Positions 1 through 7,949 of a DNA stretch of 64,000 nt are shown piece by piece (the first letter of the stretch is position 1; the number at the start of each line of letters is the position of its first letter). The stretch spans positions 171,913 to 235,912 of the forward strand of contig NZ_FOAS01000005.1 of NCBI RefSeq assembly GCF_900109735.1, read 5' to 3'. The translations under genes and the position numbers were made by a program. Below the pieces are notes generated by a model. The model did no database searches. It was not told the DNA's origin and was given only the letters and a program-made list of their open reading frames with translations. The stretch comes from Atopomonas hussainii (GTDB lineage Bacteria > Pseudomonadota > Gammaproteobacteria > Pseudomonadales > Pseudomonadaceae).

Positions 1-302
1 ACCGCCAACGCAGCCATGCTGAAGGGTTTGATCAGCCAGTTGATGATGAGGGTGAGCACTAAACCGCGCGGCTCGCGGCCAACGGCTTTGATGGCGGCAA
101 AGTCGATTTGCACCATCATCGGCAGAATCATCAGCCAGATCAGCACAGCCACTGGCAAGTTGACCGAGGCAACCTCTAGCGCGGCGACTTGCTCAAACAG
201 GGCCGGTGCGAAGTGACCCAGGCTTAACCCGGCAACAATGCACAGCGCTACCCAGACACTTAAATAGCGCTCGAAAATACCTAAAGGACTGCTCTGACTC
301 AC
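1..302 (-). CDS. acr3: ACR3-family arsenite efflux permease (N-terminal part)
   Basis: The last gene of the ars operon; the window edge removes its C-terminal two thirds. The visible ~100 residues start [20 protein letters not shown] (GTG start) and continue with three hydrophobic segments and the stretch [12 protein letters not shown], which matches the first helices of ACR3-type permeases, not the E. coli ArsB type. ACR3 proteins export As(III) from the cytoplasm using the proton motive force. The GTG start overlaps the arsC stop by four bases (GTGA), so the two are translationally coupled: ArsC makes arsenite and this pump removes it. The family is clear; the function of the missing part cannot be judged. 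Confidence 0.88.
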   Translation of the reverse strand, partial: MSQSSPLGIFERYLSVWVALCIVAGLSLGHFAPALFEQVAALEVASVNLPVAVLIWLMILPMMVQIDFAAIKAVGREPRGLVLTLIINWLIKPFSMAALA

Positions 303-778
303 GGTGTGCTGGCTCCAATCTCATTCAGCGCGGCGCGTAGGTCTGCATCGCTGAGGGTTTCAATCGGCAGCGCCAGCAAACGCTCGATGCGCGCGGTGAG
401 TTGCTCAAAGGTCGTCTCAAAGGCGGCGTTAATCTGCGCTTCGCTACCGCTGACATGCGCCGGGTCGGGAATGCCCCAGTGGCCTTTAACCGCCCGGCCG
501 GGGTACAGCGGGCAGATTTCACCAGCGGCGTTGTCGCACACGGTAATCACCAGATCAAAGGCCTGCTCACCGAAGCTGTCCCAAGTTTTGCTGTGAAACT
601 CGGCGGTGCTTAGGCCGTGGCGTTCTAGCACGGCAATGGCGCCGGGGTTCACTTGGCCGGTGGGCTGGCTGCCGGCGCTAAAGCCGCGCAGGCGGCCTTG
701 GCCTAAGTGGTTAATCAGCGCTTCGCCGATGATTGAGCGGCACGAGTTACCGGTGCACAGAATCAGTACGTTAAGCAT
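299..778 (-). CDS. arsC: Arsenate reductase, low-molecular-weight phosphatase type
   Basis: Reduces arsenate to arsenite for export. At 159 residues it has the LMW protein-tyrosine-phosphatase fold: P-loop CTGNSCRS with nucleophile Cys8 and Arg14, and the resolving pair Cys81 and Cys89 in the segment VITVCDN..GEICP. This triple-cysteine arrangement is that of the thioredoxin-coupled ArsC class (S. aureus pI258 / B. subtilis type), unlike the glutaredoxin-dependent E. coli ArsC. The general-acid motif WGIPDP is present. It lies 10 bases after arsI and overlaps the next gene by four bases. About 20 residues extend beyond the usual ~135-residue core. Confidence 0.93.
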   Translation of the reverse strand: MLNVLILCTGNSCRSIIGEALINHLGQGRLRGFSAGSQPTGQVNPGAIAVLERHGLSTAEFHSKTWDSFGEQAFDLVITVCDNAAGEICPLYPGRAVKGHWGIPDPAHVSGSEAQINAAFETTFEQLTARIERLLALPIETLSDADLRAALNEIGASTP

Positions 779-788
779 GGCAGGCTCC

Positions 789-1292
789 TTAACAGCAGCC
801 GCTGCTGGGTGTGCAGCGCGGCTTGGCGATAACGGGCTTAGCGGCGCCTGACTTGGCAGCAGGCTTGGATACTTTAGGTGCGCAACAGGCGCTTTCGGAT
901 GGGGTTGCTGCTTCCGGCTGGCCGTTAAAGGTGGGCACTTCGTTCAGCGAGTGGAACTGCTCCCACGGGATACCAGCCGGGTCGACCGTCCAATATTTGT
1001 TGGACTCCATGTAGCAGCAGGCACCGCTTTCGGGCTGCACGGGGTTGCCGGCGGCTAGGGCGCGTTGTTCCAGTTCGGCTAGCTCGTCGCTGTTTTCTGC
1101 CTGAATGCCTAAGTGGTCGAGGCCCGGTTTGTTGCTGCGGGTCGAGATGGCAAAGTTGACGCGCGGGTCGTCGAGCATCCACTTGGCGTAGTCGTTTTTC
1201 ACCACGCTCGGCTCGCTGGCAAACAGTTGGTTATAAAAGCTAATCGCCGGGGCAAGCTCGGCAACGGATACATGAATGTGCAGACGTTTCAT
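789..1292 (-). CDS. arsI: ArsI-type C-As lyase (glyoxalase/dioxygenase fold) with Cys-rich tail
   Basis: A vicinal-oxygen-chelate protein of the ArsI/CadI family. ArsI is a non-haem iron dioxygenase that splits the C-As bond of trivalent organoarsenicals such as MAs(III). The N-terminal HIHV motif (His5), His60 in GLDHLGI and a later acidic residue are the expected metal ligands. The vicinal cysteine pair Cys92-Cys93 in SGACCYMES matches the substrate-binding pair that marks ArsI. After about residue 130 there is a 37-residue Ala/Lys/Pro-rich tail with two more Cys pairs (ACCAPK and the terminal SGCC) that could hold thiophilic metalloids. It sits in the ars operon between a MITE and arsC. 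Plain CadI is the alternative; the CC pair and context favour ArsI. Confidence 0.82.
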   Translation of the reverse strand: MKRLHIHVSVAELAPAISFYNQLFASEPSVVKNDYAKWMLDDPRVNFAISTRSNKPGLDHLGIQAENSDELAELEQRALAAGNPVQPESGACCYMESNKYWTVDPAGIPWEQFHSLNEVPTFNGQPEAATPSESACCAPKVSKPAAKSGAAKPVIAKPRCTPSSGCC

Positions 1293-1311
1293 GGTGTGGG
1301 CCTCTTGTTAG

Positions 1312-1452
1312 GGAAGCGCTGATTAAATCGTCGAACGGCTCAAGCACGAGGCGTACGGAGCGCAGCAACCGAGGCATACCGTGTGGTAGGCGAGGTTGTG
1401 AGCACCGCACAACGCTGTGATTGTGCCGTGCAGGCATTAAATCAGTGCTTAC
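1312..1452. repeat. MITE-like element, family A copy 1
   Basis: A 141-bp non-coding element in the arsR-arsI gap. The left end GGAAGCGCTGATTAAAT matches the reverse complement of the right end, GTAAGCACTGATTTAAT, with few mismatches, giving terminal inverted repeats of about 17 bp. Direct repeats TTAG flank it at 1308-1311 and 1453-1456, consistent with a 4-bp target duplication. Internal sequence recurs at 47497-47638 and, more diverged, at about 44128-44237. The left end also resembles the end of the IS5-family element at 63666. The element contains no credible coding frame. Confidence 0.85.
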
Positions 1453-1761
1453 TTAGCAGCAGTCGCGGCTGCGTTGAAGTTCTGGGTAATGACTGGGCAA
1501 TTCGCGTAAACACACGCTAAGAATGTCGCGCACCCAGTCGGGCAAGTCGGGGTTTATGCGGTAGTACACCCATTGGCCTTGGCGGCGGTCGAGCACCAGC
1601 TCGCAACTGCGCAGCAGGGCCAAGTGGCGGGAGATTTTCGGCTGGGCGAGATCAAGCGCACTGGTTAAGTCGCATACGCAAATTTCTGCCTCGCCCATCA
1701 ACAGCAGGCAGCGCAGGCGGGTTTCGTCGCTTAAGGCTTTAAACAGCTCGGTGGCTTGCAT
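1453..1761 (-). CDS. arsR: ArsR-family As(III)-responsive repressor
   Basis: A 102-residue winged-helix metalloregulator, first gene of the ars operon. The alpha-3 metal-binding motif is visible as EICVCDL (Cys28 and Cys30), with the recognition helix around LAQPKISRHLALL. The C terminus ends DCC, a possible extra thiol site. Binding of As(III) or Sb(III) releases the protein from DNA and derepresses the operon. The stop codon is part of the TTAG direct repeat of the adjoining MITE, so the element inserted exactly at the gene end and now separates arsR from arsI by 160 bp. The probable operator lies just upstream at about 1792-1817. Confidence 0.93.
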   Translation of the reverse strand: MQATELFKALSDETRLRCLLLMGEAEICVCDLTSALDLAQPKISRHLALLRSCELVLDRRQGQWVYYRINPDLPDWVRDILSVCLRELPSHYPELQRSRDCC

Positions 1762-1763
1762 GG

Positions 1764-1817
1764 GATATCTGCTATATCGAATGTGCGAAGAATCGTATAT
1801 GCGTTTTTGCAGATATT
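1764..1817. promoter_or_regulatory. Candidate ArsR operator region
   Basis: Between arsR and the chemoreceptor. ATATGCGTTTTTGCAGATAT (1798-1817) resembles the ArsR-bound ATATG-x-GTTTTTG segment known from enterobacterial ars promoters. Its GCAGATAT end is also the inverted partner of ATATCTGC at 1764-1771, directly upstream of the arsR start. The position fits autorepression. Assignment is by similarity only. Confidence 0.5.
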
Positions 1818-1903
1818 CAAGCCGGCATTTTTTCTGCGGCCAACTATGCTGTTAGACATTGAAGGCAGGTGCGCTGCCTTCACGTCTTTTGCGAGGTCAT
1901 GCC

Positions 1904-3538
1904 ATGTTCGCGGTGCTTGCCAACTTAAGCTTTCGTTGGAAGATTGCTTTGCCCATTGCCTTGCTGGCCCTGGTGTTGGCCATTGTGGCTATCAGCGGTA
2001 TTCGAGGGGTTAATTCGGTAGCCAGCCATGGCGCTGAGTTGGGCCTTAAGGATATGCCCGGTGCCGTGCTGATCTTGGAGGCCGACCGCGATATGTATCA
2101 GGCCTTTTTGGCCGAGCGCAGTTTGATCTTGGCTACCGACCCGCAGATTCAAGAGGCGATCCGTGGCGAAAGCCGCGAGAACCTTGATCAAGCCCGTGAT
2201 CGGGTGAAACAAGCGGAAGAAGTGCTGGCAAACCCGGCACTTAAACAAGAGTTCCAGCGCTTTCAGCAACAGTTACAAACCTGGCGTGGCGTGACTGAGA
2301 GCATTCTGGCCATGGCTGGTAAAGACCCCGCACAGGCCCAACAGATGACCATGACGCAGGGCTACGACAGCTTTAAAGCCGCGCGCGATACGCTGGATAA
2401 AATCGGCACGCAAGTGTCGGATGCCGCACGCAAGTCCGCCATTGAAGTGGGCGAGGAGGCCGCCGCAGTGGCTTGGTCGCAAACCATTACCTTGCTGGTG
2501 GGCTTAGTGTTCTGCGTGGTGCTGGTGGTGGGCTTTCCGCGTTTGCTCACCCAGCGTATGCATGCCTTGGTCGAGCGGGTGGAAAACATCGCCAGTGGCG
2601 AGGGCGACTTAACCGTGCGTGTCGATGCCAGCGGCAAAGATGAACTGGCGCGTCTGGGCAGCGCCATGAACCGCTTCTTAGATTCGCTACAGGGTCTGAT
2701 TAGCCAGATCAGCGCGACCACCCGCGATGTCGCCGGGGCTACCGATCAGCTGGTGGCCATGGCGGGCGATAACAGCCGCTTAATTGCCGACAGTCATATG
2801 TCGGTCGATCAAGTCAGCACCGCCGCCACACAGATGAGCAGCGCTATTCATGAGGTATCGCGCAATGCGCAAGCGGCGGCTGACACCGCCACCGTGGCCG
2901 AGCAAAAAACCCAAGCTGGTGGCCGCGTGGTGAGCGATACCATGACCGCTTTAGGGGAACTCGCGCGCGAGGTGGCCGGCGCCTCAGAAGCCATCGGTGA
3001 GCTGGAGAAAGAAACCAACAGCATTGGCGCCGTGTTGGCAGTGATTAAAGGCATCGCCGAGCAAACCAACTTGCTGGCTTTGAACGCAGCCATTGAAGCG
3101 GCGCGGGCCGGTGAGCAAGGTCGCGGCTTTGCCGTGGTGGCCGATGAGGTGCGCGCCTTGGCCGCGCGCACGCAAGAGTCGACCAAAGACATTCAAACCA
3201 TGATCGAGCGCTTGCAGTTGGGGGCGCGCAATGCGGTGCAAGTGATGCAGGCAGGCTCCAGCCGGGCAGAGGCCAGCGTTAAACAGGCCGGTCAAGCGGA
3301 GCAGGTGCTTGGTGAAGCGATTGTCGCCGTCAACGGCATTAACGAGCGCGCCGCACAAATCGCCACCGCCTGCGAAGAGCAAAGTAGCGTGACTGAAGAA
3401 ATCGCCCGAAACATCACTGATGTGCGCGATATGTCCGACCGCAGCGCGCAAACCTCCGCGCAAGCCACCGAAGCCTGCCAGCGCTTGGCAAAAATGGCCG
3501 ACGACCTAGAACGCCAGATCGCCCGCTTTAAGGTGTAA
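1904..3538 (+). CDS. Methyl-accepting chemotaxis protein
   Basis: A transmembrane chemoreceptor of about 544 residues. Helix 1 (about residues 12-32, [17 protein letters not shown]) is followed by a periplasmic helical sensor of about 165 residues, helix 2 ([18 protein letters not shown], around 205), a HAMP domain and a long coiled-coil signalling domain whose tip reads [20 protein letters not shown] with [12 protein letters not shown]. The ligand is unknown; the sensor looks like a small four-helix bundle. No C-terminal CheR/CheB-tethering pentapeptide is seen. I prefer the ATG at 1904 (GAGGT six bases upstream) over an in-frame ATG at 1859, because the extra 15 residues would sit before the first membrane helix. 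It is a single gene with no che genes nearby. Confidence 0.9.
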   Translation: MFAVLANLSFRWKIALPIALLALVLAIVAISGIRGVNSVASHGAELGLKDMPGAVLILEADRDMYQAFLAERSLILATDPQIQEAIRGESRENLDQARDRVKQAEEVLANPALKQEFQRFQQQLQTWRGVTESILAMAGKDPAQAQQMTMTQGYDSFKAARDTLDKIGTQVSDAARKSAIEVGEEAAAVAWSQTITLLVGLVFCVVLVVGFPRLLTQRMHALVERVENIASGEGDLTVRVDASGKDELARLGSAMNRFLDSLQGLISQISATTRDVAGATDQLVAMAGDNSRLIADSHMSVDQVSTAATQMSSAIHEVSRNAQAAADTATVAEQKTQAGGRVVSDTMTALGELAREVAGASEAIGELEKETNSIGAVLAVIKGIAEQTNLLALNAAIEAARAGEQGRGFAVVADEVRALAARTQESTKDIQTMIERLQLGARNAVQVMQAGSSRAEASVKQAGQAEQVLGEAIVAVNGINERAAQIATACEEQSSVTEEIARNITDVRDMSDRSAQTSAQATEACQRLAKMADDLERQIARFKV

Positions 3539-3576
3539 GCGAGCAGCGCGGCCTGCGCTTTCGCGCTGGGCTTTGG

Positions 3577-3604
3577 TTGTCTTTGCCTTACAAATCAGTA
3601 CAAT
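3577..3604 (+). promoter_or_regulatory. Probable sigma-70 promoter of the 4.5S RNA gene
   Basis: TTGTCT (3577-3582) and TACAAT (3599-3604) are separated by 16 bases, and the start point would fall near 3611. It lies between the chemoreceptor stop and the RNA gene. Called from motif and position only. Confidence 0.5.
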
Positions 3605-3613
3605 GCCCCACAC

Positions 3614-3637
3614 CTGACGGCCCCCAGTGGCCGTCAG
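3614..3637 (+). other. Strong hairpin in the leader of the 4.5S RNA gene
   Basis: CTGACGGCC and GGCCGTCAG form a perfect 9-bp stem with a six-base loop, seven bases before the probable mature 5' end of the RNA. No T run follows, so it is a poor intrinsic terminator. It could mark a processing site of the precursor or end the chemoreceptor transcript. Confidence 0.5.
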
Positions 3638-3644
3638 TGCTTTG

Positions 3645-3757
3645 TGGTGGCCCTGCCGGTCCCCCCGCAATGATTACCCGTTAACCTGGTCAGGTCCGGA
3701 AGGAAGCAGCCACAGCGGGAACATCGTGTGCCGGGGTGTGGCTGGTGGGGACACCTC
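3645..3757 (+). ncRNA. ffs: 4.5S signal recognition particle RNA
   Basis: The RNA scaffold that pairs with Ffh to target nascent membrane proteins. The conserved domain IV core is exact: GGTCAGGTCCGGAAGGAAGC followed by AGCC, containing the GGAA tetraloop and the Ffh-binding asymmetric loop. Flanking arms pair as in the E. coli RNA (CCCCGCAA opposite GTGTGCCGGGG, and outer GGTG opposite CACC), giving about 112 nt, close to the E. coli 114 nt. The ends are estimated from the outer stem to within a few bases. A pyrimidine-rich tract (CTTCTTCTCTCCC) follows. Position just upstream of dnaX is typical of Pseudomonas. Confidence 0.93.
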
Positions 3758-3883
3758 CATCTTCTTCTCTCCCTTCATATCTCTTGCGAATCGCGCTGAA
3801 TGCTGTGTGCGGCACATGGCAGCGGATGCATTTTGGCGGTGGCTTGGTTACAGTACCGGCTGATTCAATAAGGTCAGGTTTCC

Positions 3884-6040
3884 ATGAGCTATCAGGTACT
3901 TGCGCGCAAGTGGCGTCCGCGTTCATTCCGCGAAATGGTCGGTCAGACCCACGTCCTCAAGGCCCTGATCAACGCGTTGGATAACCAGCGCCTGCACCAC
4001 GCTTATTTATTCACCGGCACGCGCGGCGTGGGTAAAACCACCATCTCGCGTATCTTGGCCAAGTGCCTGAACTGCGAAACCGGTATTAGCTCCACGCCCT
4101 GTGGGCAGTGTTCGATTTGCCGCGAGATCGACGAAGGCCGCTTTGTTGATTTGATCGAAGTCGACGCCGCCAGCCGTACCAAAGTCGAAGACACTCGCGA
4201 ACTGCTGGAAAACGTGCAGTACGCGCCGAGCCGTGGCCGCTACAAGGTTTACCTCATCGACGAAGTGCACATGCTCTCGACGCACTCGTTCAATGCCCTG
4301 CTAAAAACCCTCGAAGAACCGCCGCCGCACGTTAAGTTTTTGCTTGCCACCACCGACCCGCAAAAGCTGCCGGTTACCATTCTGTCGCGCTGCTTGCAGT
4401 TCTCGCTGAAGAACATGCCGCCGGAGCGTGTGGTTGAGCACCTAAGCCACGTACTCACCGCCGAACAAGTGCCGTTTGAAGACGATGCGCTGTGGCAGCT
4501 CGGCCGCGCCGCCGATGGCTCGATGCGTGATGCTATGAGCCTGACCGATCAGGCGATTGCCTTTGGTGAAGGCAAGGTCATGGCCGATGACGTGCGCGCC
4601 ATGCTGGGTAATCTCGACCACGGTCAGGTCTACCGGGTGTTGCAGGCGCTGATCACTGCCGATGCTAAAGGCGTGTTGGCAGCGATTGCGCACTTAGCCG
4701 AACAAGGCCCCGATTGGGCCGGCGTGCTGGGCGAAATGCTCAATGTGCTGCACCGCGTGGCGGTGGCGCAGTTAGTGCCCGAGGCGGTGGATAACGCCCA
4801 AGGCGACCGCGAGCAGGTGCTGGCGATTGCCGAGCATTTGCCCGCCGAAGACGTGCAGTTTTATTACCAAGTGGGTTTAGTGGGGCGGCGCGACTTGCCG
4901 CTGGCGCCCGATGCCCGCTCGGGCTTTGAGATGGTCATGCTGCGCATGCTGGCCTTTAAGCCCGCGGGGGCAACGCAAGCGCCACCGCCGCCTAAGTTAG
5001 AACTGCCGGTAAAGCCTGAGGGCGGCAGTGCGGCCACCACTGCTCAACCAGCCCCCGCGGTGGCCCACAGTGCTCCCGCTGTAGCGCCGCCCGTTGCGTC
5101 TGTTGAACAAGCACCTGCGCCGCAAGCTGTTGCCCAGCTTGTTGCTCAGCCGGTTGCCGAGCCTGCCGCGCCTGCGCTTTCTGTTGCCGAACCCGTGGTG
5201 GATTTGCCGTGGCAAGAGCCAGCGCCCACTGCGCCACAAAACGCGGTACAGCAGGAGGCGGTCGAACCTGTTGCGGAGGTTAAGACGGAGGTGGAGGCGT
5301 CAGCTGAGCCCGTCACTCCGCCTGCTTCAGCTGCAACGCCAGTGCTTGAGCCTGCGCTTGCGCAGGTAGAGCCTGAGCCTGTTGCTGCGCCTACAGCGTC
5401 TGAGCCTACACCGGCCCCGGTTGCCGCTGAGGCCCTTGTTGCTGCCGCGCCTGAGCCTGAGCGAGAAGAACTGCCTGAGTCGCCTGCCGAAGAACACATC
5501 GGCGATGTGCTGCCCGACGAAGAGCCGCCATTGGCCGCCGATGCCTACTTCGATAGCCTGCCGGACTATGACGAAGACGATAGCGAGCCTGCGCCAGTCT
5601 CTGGCAGTGCCGCGCAAGCCCAGCTGGACGAGCTAAGTCACATCGCCCCGGCTTCGGGCTTGGCCGCCGAATGGTTGGCTTTATGCCCCAATTTAGGCCT
5701 CTCGGGCCTGACCCTGAATATCGCCGATAACTGCACCTTGGTGGCCCGCGAGGGCGCGCGTTGGTCGCTGCAATTGGACCCAGCGCAAAGCGCGCTGTAC
5801 AACGAAACGCAGCGCCAGCGTTTGGCCGATGCCTTAGGCCGGCATGTCGGCGGCAGCGTGGATGTGCAGATCGACGTCTGCACGCCCGAGCAAGAAACCC
5901 CGGCCAAGGCCAAGCTGCGGCGCCGCGCTCAGCGTCAATTGGATGCCGAGCAAGAAATCGCCGCTGATCCCTTGGTGCAGCAGTTAGTCAAAGAATTTGC
6001 CGCCAGCGTGATCGATGGCAGCATTGAGCCGATCAATTAA
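3884..6040 (+). CDS. dnaX: DNA polymerase III subunit tau/gamma
   Basis: The clamp-loader ATPase that also ties polymerase cores and DnaB helicase together at the fork. At 718 residues it is full-length tau. It starts MSYQVLARKWRPRSF, has Walker A GTRGVGKTT (about 45-53), the zinc module with Cys spaced 8-2-2 residues apart (about 64-79), Walker B LIDEVHML and the sensor region SRCLQF. A Pro/Ala/Glu/Val-rich linker spans about 365-590, and the C-terminal alpha-subunit-binding domain runs from about 585. I saw no obvious A-AAA-AAG slippery site for gamma production in this frame. ybaB and recR follow in the same direction, as is usual. Confidence 0.96.
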   Translation: MSYQVLARKWRPRSFREMVGQTHVLKALINALDNQRLHHAYLFTGTRGVGKTTISRILAKCLNCETGISSTPCGQCSICREIDEGRFVDLIEVDAASRTKVEDTRELLENVQYAPSRGRYKVYLIDEVHMLSTHSFNALLKTLEEPPPHVKFLLATTDPQKLPVTILSRCLQFSLKNMPPERVVEHLSHVLTAEQVPFEDDALWQLGRAADGSMRDAMSLTDQAIAFGEGKVMADDVRAMLGNLDHGQVYRVLQALITADAKGVLAAIAHLAEQGPDWAGVLGEMLNVLHRVAVAQLVPEAVDNAQGDREQVLAIAEHLPAEDVQFYYQVGLVGRRDLPLAPDARSGFEMVMLRMLAFKPAGATQAPPPPKLELPVKPEGGSAATTAQPAPAVAHSAPAVAPPVASVEQAPAPQAVAQLVAQPVAEPAAPALSVAEPVVDLPWQEPAPTAPQNAVQQEAVEPVAEVKTEVEASAEPVTPPASAATPVLEPALAQVEPEPVAAPTASEPTPAPVAAEALVAAAPEPEREELPESPAEEHIGDVLPDEEPPLAADAYFDSLPDYDEDDSEPAPVSGSAAQAQLDELSHIAPASGLAAEWLALCPNLGLSGLTLNIADNCTLVAREGARWSLQLDPAQSALYNETQRQRLADALGRHVGGSVDVQIDVCTPEQETPAKAKLRRRAQRQLDAEQEIAADPLVQQLVKEFAASVIDGSIEPIN

Positions 6041-6085
6041 CCGAACGCCAGCCGCGTTCGCCGATGCAAAAATGAGGACATCACC

Positions 6086-6412
6086 ATGATGAAAGGTGGC
6101 ATGGCAGGCCTGATGAAGCAGGCCCAGCAGATGCAAGAAAAAATGCAGAAAATGCAGGAAGAGCTGGCCAACGCCGAAGTCACTGGCGAGTCTGGCGCGG
6201 GCATGGTCAAAGTCACCATGACCGGTCGTCACGACGTGAAGCGCGTCAGCCTCGACGACAGCCTGATGGAAGAAGACAAAGAAATTCTCGAAGACCTGAT
6301 CGCCGCTGCGGTTAACGATGCCGTGCGCAAGATCGAGAAAAACAACCAAGATAAAATGGCCGGCATGACCGCCGGTATGCAGTTGCCGCCGGGCTTTAAA
6401 ATGCCCTTCTAA
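6086..6412 (+). CDS. ybaB: YbaB/EbfC-family nucleoid-associated protein
   Basis: A 108-residue dimeric DNA-binding protein. The methionine- and glutamine-rich N-terminal helix [20 protein letters not shown] and the central [20 protein letters not shown] strand region are family hallmarks. It lies 45 bp after dnaX and 72 bp before recR, in the conserved dnaX-ybaB-recR cluster. GAGG upstream of the double ATG supports the start. Its role is nucleoid organisation or DNA repair support; the exact function is not known for this family. Confidence 0.95.
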   Translation: MMKGGMAGLMKQAQQMQEKMQKMQEELANAEVTGESGAGMVKVTMTGRHDVKRVSLDDSLMEEDKEILEDLIAAAVNDAVRKIEKNNQDKMAGMTAGMQLPPGFKMPF

Positions 6413-6484
6413 AGCTGTGCTGCCACTTAGAATGTCAGTCATTGTGCGGCGCTTTATGCGCCGCCTTGCTATGGGCGAGATGCC

Positions 6485-7087
6485 ATGAGTTTTAGTCCGC
6501 TAATTCGCCAGCTTATTGATTCCCTGCGGGTGTTGCCCGGTGTTGGGCAAAAAACCGCTCAGCGTATGGCGCTGCATTTGCTGGAGCGCGAACGCCCCGG
6601 CGGCCTGAAGTTGGCCGAGGCGCTAGAAAAAGCCCTGCATGGCGTGGGCTATTGCAAACGCTGCCGCACGCTCAGCGAGTTGGATGAGTGCCAGCTGTGC
6701 AGCGACCCACGCCGTGACGACAGTCTGCTGTGTGTAGTGCAAAGCCCTACAGACGTATGGGCGGTCGAGCAAACTGGCTTTCGTGGCCGCTACTTTGTGC
6801 TCAAGGGTCACTTGTCGCCGCTGGATGGCTTAGGGCCGGATGCCATTGGCATTCCGCAGCTAGAGGCGCGGATTAGCGAGGGGCAGTTTAGCGAGGTGAT
6901 CCTCGCCACCAACCCGACAGTCGAAGGCGAGGCCACTGCGCATTACATCGCCCAACTGCTGCTGCCGCAGGGCTTGGCGGTGTCGCGCATCGCCCACGGT
7001 GTGCCGTTGGGCGGCGAGCTAGAGCTGGTCGATGGCGGCACCTTGGCGCATGCCTTGGCGGGCCGTAAGTCGATGGCCGGCCACTAA
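6485..7087 (+). CDS. recR: Recombination mediator RecR
   Basis: A 200-residue partner of RecO and RecF that helps load RecA at gaps. The N-terminal helix-hairpin-helix ([20 protein letters not shown]) is followed by the zinc finger [16 protein letters not shown] (about 57-72) and a Toprim domain including [14 protein letters not shown] and [18 protein letters not shown]. The length matches the family. It is the third gene of the conserved dnaX cluster, probably co-transcribed with it. Confidence 0.96.
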   Translation: MSFSPLIRQLIDSLRVLPGVGQKTAQRMALHLLERERPGGLKLAEALEKALHGVGYCKRCRTLSELDECQLCSDPRRDDSLLCVVQSPTDVWAVEQTGFRGRYFVLKGHLSPLDGLGPDAIGIPQLEARISEGQFSEVILATNPTVEGEATAHYIAQLLLPQGLAVSRIAHGVPLGGELELVDGGTLAHALAGRKSMAGH

Positions 7088-7094
7088 ACAGCGA

Positions 7095-7355
7095 TTAAGC
7101 GCTGCTTGGCTCTGGTCGGCAGCCCTGCGGTTTGTGAATGCGTGTGCTGCTGGCCGGATGGCGCTGCAATAGGGCGCTGGGCCTGATGGGTCGGCTGAGC
7201 AAAGCGCCGCCACAGTTCGGGCAGATCAAGGCCAAAACCTGTTCGGCACAATGTGCGCAGAAGGTGCACTCGAACGAGCAGATGTAAGCACCGCCAGCAT
7301 CGGCGGGCAGGTCGGCATCGCAGCATTCACAGCCGGGTCGCATGTCTAACATCAT
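7095..7355 (-). CDS. DUF1272-family small cysteine-rich protein
   Basis: About 86 residues, starting MMLDMRPGCECC. The first 60 residues hold nine cysteines in CxxC-type patterns (CECCDADL, ICSFECTFCAHC, CPNCGG), which match DUF1272 and suggest a compact double zinc-ribbon-like fold. No function is established for this family. The upstream GAGG fits the ATG pair at 7355/7352; an open frame extends about 50 residues further upstream, but that part has no Cys pattern and is rejected. It converges on recR and follows the rhodanese gene on the same strand with a 68-bp gap. Confidence 0.75.
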   Translation of the reverse strand: MMLDMRPGCECCDADLPADAGGAYICSFECTFCAHCAEQVLALICPNCGGALLSRPIRPSALLQRHPASSTRIHKPQGCRPEPSSA

Positions 7356-7423
7356 CAAACCTCGGGGTAGGCGCGGGTGGTTAGCCGCGCGCCGGTTGTT
7401 GTGGATGGCGCACTGCGCGCTGT

Positions 7424-7849
7424 TTAGCAGCCGCAGCCATTGGCCACCGCGCGAGTCGCGCTTTGCCCAACGGGCAGCGCTTCGGCTTGCCAGCCCAGCC
7501 AACCGCCGAGCATTTCCTTCACGGCAAACCCCAATTCGCTGAGTTTTAGCGCCGCTTTATGCGCGCCGTTGCAGTGTGGGCCGGCGCAATACACCACAAA
7601 CAAGGTTTCTGCCGGGTAATCGGCCATGCGTGCGGCGTTGATCTCGCGGTGCGGCAAGCTGTGCGCGCCTTGTGCGTGGCCTGCCGCATACAGGCTGGCG
7701 CTACGCACATCTAACAACACAAAGCCGGGGTTATCACTGTGTAGCGCGCTGGCGACATCGGTGCAGTCGGTCTCACGAGCTAAGCGCTCGGCGTAATAGC
7801 TCATAGCTTGTGCGGCGGGTAGGGCGGGATATTGGGTAACGGCGTTCAT
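7424..7849 (-). CDS. Single-domain rhodanese-like sulfurtransferase
   Basis: About 141 residues with one rhodanese domain. LLDVRSASLYAAGHAQGAHSLP is the CH2A region, and the active-site loop is YCAGPHCNGAHKAA, with both Cys in a CxxxxC arrangement ending in NGA, as in the rhodanese type commonly found beside FtrA-like regulators. The C terminus ends NGCGC. I take the ATG at 7849 (MNAVTQYP, GGAAG upstream) over an upstream extension that would overlap the divergent gene. The pair is divergent from the AraC/GlxA-type regulator at 7950, with about 100 bp between them, suggesting regulation by it. Confidence 0.85.
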   Translation of the reverse strand: MNAVTQYPALPAAQAMSYYAERLARETDCTDVASALHSDNPGFVLLDVRSASLYAAGHAQGAHSLPHREINAARMADYPAETLFVVYCAGPHCNGAHKAALKLSELGFAVKEMLGGWLGWQAEALPVGQSATRAVANGCGC

Positions 7850-7949
7850 GGTGGGCTTCCTTACTCGATGTGTTTGGAAGCTCCACTGTAGGCAATCCAG
7901 CGGTTGGGCTATATTGGCGAATAAGTCATAAAGCGGTGGAAATTCGCCA

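Noticed and set aside
3627..3863. 78-codon frame over the 4.5S RNA region
   Set aside because: It overlaps the conserved SRP RNA sequence, which explains the constraint, and has no motif or ribosome site.
4300..4700. Programmed frameshift site for DnaX gamma
   Set aside because: No A-AAA-AAG slippery heptamer with following hairpin was seen in this frame.
7356..7502. N-terminal extension of the DUF1272 protein
   Set aside because: The extension lacks the family cysteine pattern; GAGG lies directly before the internal double ATG.
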